A stretch of 64,000 bases of DNA from positions 133,535,422 to 133,599,421 of the forward strand of contig OY754329.1 in the NCBI GenBank assembly GCA_963573305.1, given 5' to 3'. This document shows, in pieces, positions 57,046 through 64,000 of the stretch. Under the pieces are notes generated by a model. That model searched no databases. It worked only from the letters and a program-made list of their open reading frames with translations, and was not told where the DNA came from. The translations under genes were made by a program, and so were the position numbers. Within the stretch, counting starts at the first letter, position 1, and every line of letters begins with the position of its first letter. Source of the DNA: Pyrrhosoma nymphula (lineage: Eukaryota; Arthropoda; Insecta; Odonata; Coenagrionidae).

Positions 57046-57755
57046 AGTCTTGCGGAAAGGCGCGCTCTGATGAGATAACCGAAAATTCGAGACTGGATTG
57101 CGTTCCGGGATCTCAAATCTCATGAATTTGTTGCCAAAGTTGGGAATTTCATGTTGAATTATTCTTCATAGTTTTTTTTTCAAGTTTTGATAGTTTAACA
57201 TTCCAGGTTTGTACTTAAATGACCTTTATTCTCCTGGTATGTGTGAATGTGAAAGTGATTTTTGATAAATTGGAAGACTTTAACGCCCTTATTGCTTGCT
57301 CTTTTTTTTAGAACTAATTTGAAAAAAGCCTGATGGACTTTCTACAGTAAACTTCGGTCCTTTGAAGTATCTCTAAAATACGGTGGTTTTACAAATCTCA
57401 TTTAATATTTTACGGTATCAGTCCTGTAACACTCGAACTTGAGGTGAACTGGGCGTTTTAAGACTTGGTCCATACCGTGACATACATTTTCCATCGTTAT
57501 GAGTTTGACTACATTTCTATTCTTTACTCTTCCCAAGAAAATGTATCTGTTATATCGTTAAATGACATTGAATTTCCGATCGAAATATGCATTCCATGCA
57601 ATGTAGTTACCGTCAATTAATTGGCGGCGGTAGAATTATCCTCATCACTAGACTTCATTTATATCTACGTAAATTGTCTCGATTGTGTTATCTCTGAATT
57701 TCTGCGTATTACTTTCATTTGACTTGAATTGAAGAGAATGCTTATTTTCATAGCA
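57046..57755. other. Non-coding stretch
   Basis: AT-rich, with no feature recognised. Confidence 0.35.
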
Positions 57756-58214
57756 CAGTAAAACTCCAGTTATCCGGATCGGCAATTATCCGGATCGCTT
57801 TGAGGGGAAAAATCCTCGAAAATCTTGTTTTTTACATTTACGGCAATTGACTATTCGGAACGTGTATTGCATCTTTTAGACCATTGATTTTGTTCGAGAT
57901 ACAAAAATTCAAAATGGAAGCAGAATCTTATGATCTCGAGTTTTTGTACAACGTAGAAGAGAGGCCTTATATGGAAGGCTTTGCCTGGAACAACTTAATC
58001 TTCTAAAAGGGAATCTAGTGCTCTTGGTCGTAAGGTTAGTAAAGAGCGTGTTGCCGTGCTGAATTGCGTTAAAATTGTTTTTGTAGTTAAATAAATGAAT
58101 ATATTATACTTAATATTTACTTTTTTCTTTCAAATAAGTTGCCCTTTTTGTGAGTTATCCAATTATTCGGATGGAATCCGGTCCCAATTGAACCGGATAA
58201 TTGGAGTTCTACTG
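57756..58214 (+). mobile_element. pogo/Tigger-type DNA transposon, deletion derivative
   Basis: Ends CAGTAAAACTCCAGTTATCC and the complement of CAGTAGAACTCCAATTATCC form about 20-bp terminal inverted repeats with three differences. They have the CAGT...TTATCCGG style of pogo/Tigger elements. The 459-bp interior contains, near 58018, a reading ALGRKVSKERVAVL that resembles the (R)KVSKERLTVL segment of pogo-type DDE transposases, so this is an internally deleted copy. The expected TA target duplication is not visible (flanks ...AGCA and AACT...). Confidence 0.75.
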
Positions 58215-59700
58215 AACTCCGCCGGGAAGCATGCCGAGGTATCATCCGTGTTGTGCGGCCTATTAGTTTAGAGCATTATTACGTTGAGTTAGCCCTCTTT
58301 CGTTGGGCAAGGACTTGTACCAAACACCCCACGGTCTGATGTGCACAAACCGCTCATCTGCAGGATAAATTTCACGCGTAATCTTTGTCTCTTTTTTGAT
58401 GCCGTAGGTGCCGATGTCGGACGGACCTTGTGTAACCTTCATCCTCACACATTCCTCTTACCGCAGCGACATCTGCTGTCACCGCGCGCGGTCTCTCTCT
58501 GTCGCCTTCCCCTTCCCCATTATCATCTCCCTCCTCTACGCCTCCCTCCTCCCCCCCCCAAGTCCCTCAATTCGCGGTGTCGTCGTGAAGTGTCGTGGGA
58601 AGCGTTTATTAGCGGGCATTTCCTGTTTTGCTCTGGCGGGCGAGGGCGGGGGGGTTGGGCCGGGAAAGTTGGCCTCACTGCCCCGGCGGCATAGCATGGG
58701 GACTTAGTCAAGAGGATAAAAGCATACAGCCCGAATTTAAGGACAAGCACTTATTACTTAAACAAACGAAACGCGGGTCGCTAATATTTCGTTTCCTCGT
58801 CAGAATCTCTTTCATGTGTTTTGTGTCCGACATTTAATTTATTTCATTGTCGGCAATTATCGGTTTACTGTATTATGGCCATATTTTTGTGTAAATAGTC
58901 TCTGGCCTGAGAAAATAGCATAAAATTAGCCAGAGAACCAGAATTTAAAGGAAAACAAGATAAAGTAACGTGTATAAATTACGAATATTTCAGTGGCCTA
59001 TCAGCTTCCTTTCTCAAGGGCGAGAAATTGTCTATGTACTTTTCACACCCACTAGTAAGCTGGTTTTAATAGCGCTGAAGCATTAGGAATTTATGCATAG
59101 CAGTGTCTCTAATTTAAGTTTCCTTTTCAATTTTGGTCACGCCTACAGATTGTAGTGGTGGATAAAAGTAACACAAAAATGAAGTTTTGCACACAGAAAT
59201 GAAGCTAACTCTTCTTAAGCAAAACTACACTTTTAGCGTAGTTATCACGCGATATTTGTTCAGTTAAGTTATATAAAACATAAGTTATATATGTTTTTTG
59301 TACATTAATATCAGTTTACGTGTATTTAGATAAATTATCATGGTACTGCTACAATTTTTCTCTTGGCTTTCTTTTATATGCGTATCAGCTAAATAATAGA
59401 CCCATTCGGCGTGGACGATTGCACATATTATTACGGTCAATATTCTCATGCTCAAGTGCATCGAAAATAAGATAATTATGGAGCGAATTGTGTGTTTATA
59501 ACCTAAGAGAACTGAGTAGAGATATGTAATGAACCAATCCTCGAATTGATTGCTGCTGATGATATTTCCTCTTTTATTATCGTATGTAATGAATGCAGTT
59601 GGGGCTCCATATAAATTATCAATCAATTGCTAAATTATCAGGTGATGATGACCGTCCCATCTATTCACTTCTTTGATTTAAGATCACGCCACAATCGCGT
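58215..59700. other. Non-coding stretch with a GC-rich centre
   Basis: A pyrimidine- then GC-rich section at 58480-58700 yields domain-free open frames on both strands. A 113-codon minus-strand frame at 59285-59626 (Ile/Tyr-rich) is unrecognised. No repeat copy was seen. Confidence 0.3.
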
Positions 59701-59710
59701 TACTTTATAT

Positions 59711-59995
59711 TTACATCCATTAAATGCCTTGCAATCCACCTCCAGGGTGTGTGGTACGGGGTGATTCCACATTAGGCACGCAACACTCGTCCCAGTTCAA
59801 ACTCAAATCCCATATGTTCCCCTTGCCACTAGACACCAACCAAAAGCAGTCAGGAGCGCAATGCGCAGCCAAACCAAAAAAATAGGAGAGTTCTACGTTG
59901 GCTATCTTGCTAGTATGCATTACCAAGGCCAAGGAACGACTTTAGTCCTCCCAATGCTACTAATTCATTCATACTACGAGATACTAATTCATGCA
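59711..59995 (+). repeat. Dispersed repeat family A, copy 6 (long subfamily)
   Basis: CCTTGCAATCCACCTCCAGG then GTGTGTGGTACGGGGTGATT, CCACATTAGGCACGC, AACACTCGTCCCAG and AAAGCAGTCAGGAG matches copy 1 (301-595) throughout, including the distal CTACGAGATACTA block. Confidence 0.75.
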
Positions 59996-60040
59996 GAAAT
60001 CAAAATAATGCAGGGTATTCCAAGCTGGGTGAGGTGTTCG

Positions 60041-60250
60041 TCAACATCTAAATAATACCCTACAAGCCACTTCAATGGCGTGTGGCAAGGGGTGAGTTTT
60101 CACCAACATGGACTACATTCTACTAAAGTTCAAATTAACGACAGAGTTAATGAAACTAAAATTATGAAATTGCAAAAACCTGCGAATACCTGTCTGGATT
60201 TGAAAGGACTATTTAAAACTATTAAAATTCACAGAGGTGCAAGAGTAATG
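60041..60250 (+). repeat. Dispersed repeat family A, copy 7 (CACCAACATG subfamily)
   Basis: TCAACATCTAAATAATACCC then TACAAGCCACTTCAATGGCG, TGTGGCAAGGGGTGAG and TTTTCACCAACATGGACTAC. It matches copy 5 (18212) after the core, not copy 6, although it starts only 46 bp downstream of copy 6. Confidence 0.7.
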
Positions 60251-60469
60251 ATAAGTTCATAGACACAAAAATAATTTCAAGTCTACCCAGTGATATTGTT
60301 TCGTCCTCCTATGTTGGCAGTCATCTGACGTGCATGGATTATCTACTACATTAATTACCGACTCATAAAATTAATATGCATCCCACGCAGGTATTATAAA
60401 CGGAAAAAAATTAAGAAAGCATAAAGGGAGGATACCTATCGTCATCGATAACATTGTTTGAGGCATCGA

Positions 60470-60724
60470 TCATTGTTTTAAGTCGGTGAACGTCAATGCG
60501 TTTATCGTATTAATCGGGTGAATTGTTCTCGTCCTACTCTTCGGGAGAATTACCTCCGCCTCGTCTTTCGAAGCTACGGGAAGTCCCCATTCCTTGAGGC
60601 GCTCAATTGCAGTTTCCTCCTCCCTTCCCTCTCTCGGCCTTGTTATGAGATCGTTCGCCACTGGGATGGCTTGCATGTCCTCGACCCACCCGTTTCGAGA
60701 TATTCGAATCCGTTCAGACCGCAA
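60470..60724 (-). pseudogene. Possible LINE reverse transcriptase fragment
   Basis: The minus-strand reading AIPVANDLITRPREGREEET then AIERLKEWGLPVASKDEAEV ILPKS resembles the YADD-to-motif-D region of R1/Jockey-type reverse transcriptases (YADDL......EE...A...L..W.....L.....K.E...), with VAND in place of YADD. It is short and isolated, with no flanking RT motifs recognised, so it could also be chance. Confidence 0.3.
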
Positions 60725-60729
60725 GGAAG

Positions 60730-61769
60730 ATGACCCACGCGGAATTCGGATTTCCCGAGAATTTGAAAGTCGGCGTGTTTATCCAAGCCTTGTTTAGGGA
60801 GCTTGCTTCTTATTTATCCTCTCCGACTATATGGTTGCGTAGTTATCTGAATAGGCCCAGTGTACACTTCTGTGCGCGTTTTATCAAATTACATAAAAAA
60901 CATGAGCCTTTTCTTGTGTTAACAATTTACGAACTGATTTACCCGTATTGATATTACAAAATTAAGTACAGCTCTTTCTTTCTCTTGTAAATTCTTTCAT
61001 GGAAGTGTTTGGATTTAAAATAATAAATCCCCGAGCATTGTTTCACCGTCACTTTTCGAGGTTGAAAATGATTTAAGTCCTCGCATGATTTATAGCCTGC
61101 CTCCCATTAATGTTGTCCTTACGAGGAAGATTTCAAGGTGTTCCGAATTTGAGGTGTGTACATATCTTCACTACATGATTTTTACCGAGTAGTTTTAGGA
61201 GTTCGAACCGAGTATATTGCAGTTCGTGTCGCTTCATACCAGTCGCTTCGCCGTGATCCAGATGTATCATCACTATCAGCAGTCGTAGATCGATCTGAAG
61301 ATTGATGTGTTGCTGCTCCCCGCGCTATAGTTTTCCGTTCGACTTCGCAAGTATTGATAAAATTATATGCACCAACTAATGTAGAAGGTAAATACTGTAT
61401 ATGCCTATGCAGTTAGGAAGCTCAATCACTGCAGTAACATAAATTGTAAGTATAAAATGTAATGTCAATTAAGCATATTCGCTCCGCAATGCTTTTTAAA
61501 ATGCCATAGTATTTTAAAATCCTGAGTACACCAATGGGATTCAGCAAAGAATTTATCGCCATAAAGAAAACTTAAAAGAGTATTAATATATTTCCAGAAT
61601 GAACTTTCAGTTCCAGTCAAGAATGCGAGATGAATTGGAGGAGGATGAGGTAGTAAAATTTTAACTACTGCTACATTCTTGAAAATCAGATGATGGATAT
61701 TTTGAATACCTTTGGGGAGAGTTGGGGGAGTGTATTATCTCTTGAACTAACCTTTTATGTCCTTCATAA
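60730..61769. other. Non-coding stretch
   Basis: AT-rich. No repeat family copy or coding frame was recognised. Confidence 0.35.
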
Positions 61770-61806
61770 TTCCTCAATTTAAATTACCAAGATAAATTGA
61801 GGAATA
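61770..61806. repeat. Perfect 13-bp stem, 11-nt loop hairpin
   Basis: ATTCCTCAATTTA (61770-61782) and TAAATTGAGGAAT (61794-61806). It lies at the start of the RTE-type tail that follows. Confidence 0.85.
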
Positions 61807-62013
61807 CCTGCTGAAGGAGGTACTAAATGGGATTCCTGAAGGAAGAAGACCCTGGGGAAGACCACGGCTAATATGGCGGGACCAAGTGAGAACGGATATG
61901 CAAAATATCGGAGCAACAGAAAGAGAGGAAAAAGGTCGATCCAGGTAGAGGGGATTTGTTGATGCGGCTAAATAAGATATAGATGGCCCTGGGAGTAAGA
62001 GTAAGTAAGTAAG
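61800..62013 (+). pseudogene. RTE-type LINE C-terminal tail with (GTAA)n end
   Basis: The plus-strand reading EYLLKEVLNGIPEGRRPWGR, then PRLIWRDQVRTDMQNIGATE, RE and, after a frameshift, FVDAAK matches the RTE-like C-terminus (GRRPRGRPR.RW.DQV..DM..IGA...A.DR..WR..VDAAK). The frame ends near 61985. The sequence finishes in GTAAGAGTAAGTAAGTAAG at 61995-62013, a typical short tandem 3' tail of this LINE group. Confidence 0.75.
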
Positions 62014-62339
62014 ATAAATTTTTCATGTACTCTCTCCGTAGCCCTCTTTGGTGTAACATTCCATTCTCTGCTCCCTCCATTATTATTCTCAGGAGACTGT
62101 TATCTCTCAGTTTTTGTCCAATTTTAACTCTTATATTATGCATTCCATCAAGATTCTTTTCGCTCCAGCTCTTCGGAGAACTTGTTCATTGTTGTCTCTC
62201 GCCTTCCATATCCCTCCTCAAGGAGTCAGCAACAAGAATTGCACTCTCTTTTAACCATTACGGATTCGAAGAGTAACCCAACCGCAGCATCAGTGGAGGA
62301 GCTACTAGCATCGGCTGGCTGATAAATAGAAGAAAAAAT

Positions 62340-62600
62340 CCGTGGGAGAAAAAAATGAAACGAGGAATGTGGCGATGACGTGGTCGCGGAAGGACCCGAA
62401 GTCGGATGCGGGCGATGCAAGGATAGGATGCGCGCGTATCGGCGGCAGCGGGGCGGGCGTGGAGATAACGTGTCTCGGGGCGCGGCGAACACAAAAGAAA
62501 TGTGGCCGCGGCGCGCACGCAAGGAAAACAAAAGCCTCTCGCGGCCCGCAACGTCGATCGATCTCCTCCAACCCATCCCTCCTGCCGTCTTCACTCTTCC
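62340..62600. other. CpG-rich patch
   Basis: Dense CpG (GGCGGCAGCGGGGCGGGCG near 62440, GGCCGCGGCGCGCACGC near 62503). Open frames on both strands are arginine-rich without domains. Confidence 0.3.
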
Positions 62601-62875
62601 TCGCCGCTCTCCATATAATTTCTCGCGGAAGGTGCGTGGTTGAGTCCCTGTCTTCATATCTAGTCTCTACCGTTAAGTGCTGCCAGTTGCCACAAAGAAA
62701 GTTCTGCCACGCTTGAAAAGGGGTTAGCTGAAGGTTGAGAAGATGTTTGGGGTGGAAAGGGTGCCTTGTTATAAGAATGTGTGTGTGCGCGTATATACTG
62801 GGTTGAACGGCGTCCCAAAAACAACAACGCGTGTCAGGATTTCGACTTATTTGCAAAAAAGATGAAAAAGGAACT

Positions 62876-63094
62876 GTACAGCTCTCGCGAAAGCTTATGG
62901 CGTTCGGATGCGCAGAAGAAGACGTCGTGGAGGGGTAATATTTGGTGGAAGGGGTAGGAAAAAGGGATTTAGGGGAAAGCGAAGACTTGGCATTTTTGCC
63001 ATGCATGGGTGCATTTAAAAAAATGGAATTTGTATGACGCGGACAACAAAAACGCCGCGCATCCGAACGCCATAAGCTTTCGCGAGAGCTGTAC
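62876..63094. mobile_element. 38-bp perfect inverted repeat, possible MITE
   Basis: Arms 62876-62913 and 63057-63094 are perfect inverted complements. The left arm starts GTACAGCTCTCGCGAAAGCT, and the spacer is 143 bp. Total length of 219 bp suits a non-autonomous DNA transposon. No clear target duplication flanks it, and no second copy was seen in the window. Confidence 0.7.
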
Positions 63095-63187
63095 TGTGAT
63101 TTGAAGCTATTTTTTTCGTCTCAACTCAGCTGCGTGCATAAAAACGTACCCTCTATTTGATTATTATTATAAACAGGGGATTAATTA

Positions 63188-63250
63188 GGGGCCGGGGTGG
63201 TCCAGTGGTAGCGTGTTTGACTCCCAATTTGAGGGTCGCAGGTTCGAGAG
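63188..63250 (+). mobile_element. tRNA-derived SINE head (truncated)
   Basis: GGGTGGTCCAGTGGTAGCG (A-box region) and GTCGCAGGTTCGAG (B-box region) at tRNA spacing. The T arm is not closed, because AGTTAAAAA follows directly, so it is a SINE head or broken tRNA copy. Confidence 0.55.
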
Positions 63251-63690
63251 TTAAAAATAAGAAATTTGAGAAAAATTTTTCCAGATTTTGGAATAATTTA
63301 TGAATAAAATTCATCCAAATTTCTGGAATGAGACGACGAGAATTTTCTATATGCTACCCAAACTACCCGGCTCCAGAGAAAGCAGTCGGATGGCGCTAAT
63401 GTCGCATACCAAGAAGATTGGTTCGGTATCAACTGCCTCATCTTCGGGCGAGAGTGAAGTTCTATATTGAAATCGACTGGAGTAGCTACTGCGATGTGGT
63501 AGACCAAGGAGGTTAAAATGAAATGGAGGAGGCATGACCGTGAACGCTCATGGGCGAAAGTGAAGCAAGAATAGGGGTGCACGGGAATGATTTTGTGCCG
63601 AATAGGTGTTGCCAAACCAGCACAAAACATCGCCTTGGCTATGGTTTTAAACTTATATTTGACGAAAATCAAACGCGACCGCCGGACACG
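63251..63690. other. Non-coding or transposon-derived stretch
   Basis: A 148-codon minus-strand frame (63298-63744) has no recognised domain. The minus strand near 63431-63471 shows CCGAAGATGAGG...GAACC, a faint echo of the CTGAAGA...GAAAC motif. No firm call. Confidence 0.3.
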
Positions 63691-63879
63691 TAAGCCAGAG
63701 GGAGGTCTAAACTGTGCCGACTGCAATGGCGGAATTGGCTTCAAGAATCAAGTGGTATGTCGCCTCCATTTCTTTTCTAACTTCCTTGGTGGTAGACAGT
63801 GGGAAACCACCGCATTACTCTCCCCGAAAGACGCAGCCTTGCATTCAACAATATATACGACGTGATAGCATTCCTCCCG

Positions 63880-64000
63880 GAAAAATATTCCGGAGGTTAA
63901 ATAGTCCCCCAGTCGGATCTCCGGGTGAGGACTACTGGGGGAAACATCAGTCAGAGTGGCCAAATGCAGGATAGGAGCATGGAACGTGGAATTAATAGAG
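63880..64000 (+). pseudogene. Start of an RTE-type LINE endonuclease, cut by window edge
   Basis: The plus-strand frame ending at the window edge reads KCRIGAWNVELIE, resembling the start of an apurinic-type endonuclease domain of RTE-like LINEs (RIG.WNVRTL). Upstream GGATCTCCGGGTGAGGACTA then CTGGGGGAAAC is leader-like. The usual RT..L after WNV is replaced by ELIE, so it may already be mutated. The rest of the element would lie beyond 64000. Confidence 0.45.

Noticed and set aside
62305..63006. 233-codon open frame on the minus strand
   Set aside because: It spans a CpG-rich patch and one arm of the 38-bp inverted repeat, has no domain and contains low-complexity serine/proline runs. GC composition explains the lack of stops.
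1..64000. CRISPR array, prokaryotic operon or phage content
   Set aside because: No regularly spaced identical repeats, no operon-like gene packing or ribosome-binding sites. The window is eukaryotic.

Overview
This window looks like intergenic or intronic DNA from a large, repeat-rich arthropod genome, most likely an insect with a big genome; I cannot fix the order. The composition is AT-rich with scattered CpG-rich islands. No intact conventional protein-coding gene, rRNA cluster or canonical tRNA gene is evident. Almost every recognisable protein similarity belongs to decayed transposable elements, so the feature list is mainly a transposon annotation. Layout. 0-9 kb: copies of a dispersed repeat family (called family A here; core TGCAAGCCACC...GTGTGGCA), a 22-bp perfect palindrome, a LINE 3' end with a stem-loop, a decayed LINE C-terminus with an (AT)n tract, a small inverted-repeat element (MITE) and a tRNA-derived SINE. 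9-13 kb: a nested transposon site. A 5'-truncated CR1/Jockey-type LINE (minus strand) and the tail of an RTE-type LINE (plus strand) both sit inside an older repeat, whose paralogue at 39.4-39.9 kb lacks both insertions. 17-27.7 kb: inverted repeats, two tandem arrays, an RTE remnant, a second MITE copy, and a decayed unidentified reading frame of about 300 codons on the minus strand. 29-32 kb: further LINE C-termini, and a young-looking 224-bp foldback insertion with a 75-bp perfect inverted repeat and a perfect 14-bp target duplication, carrying a Penelope/hammerhead-like signature. 33-50 kb: mostly featureless sequence with one tandem array (41.7-42.6 kb) and CpG-rich patches. 50-64 kb: a LINE tail, a (TA)n-rich foldback cluster, tRNA-derived SINEs, a 5S-rRNA-derived SINE, a 459-bp pogo/Tigger-type element with a transposase remnant, two adjacent family A copies, an RTE tail with a (GTAA)n end, a 38-bp perfect inverted repeat, and at the right edge what looks like the start of an RTE-type endonuclease domain that runs off the window. 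How parts relate. The autonomous classes represented (CR1/Jockey-like and RTE-like LINEs, Penelope-like elements, a pogo-like transposon) could have supplied the machinery for the short non-autonomous repeats, but all copies seen here are truncated or frameshifted. CpG-rich patches (4.9-5.4, 7.4-7.6, 12.5-13.0, 29.9-30.2, 37.0-37.2, 38.8-39.1, 43.1-43.4, 47.1-47.6, 56.5-57.0 and 62.3-62.6 kb) are the best places to look for promoters, first exons or conserved elements, but nothing in the raw sequence proves that role. All family assignments come from reading motifs by eye, not from a database search.
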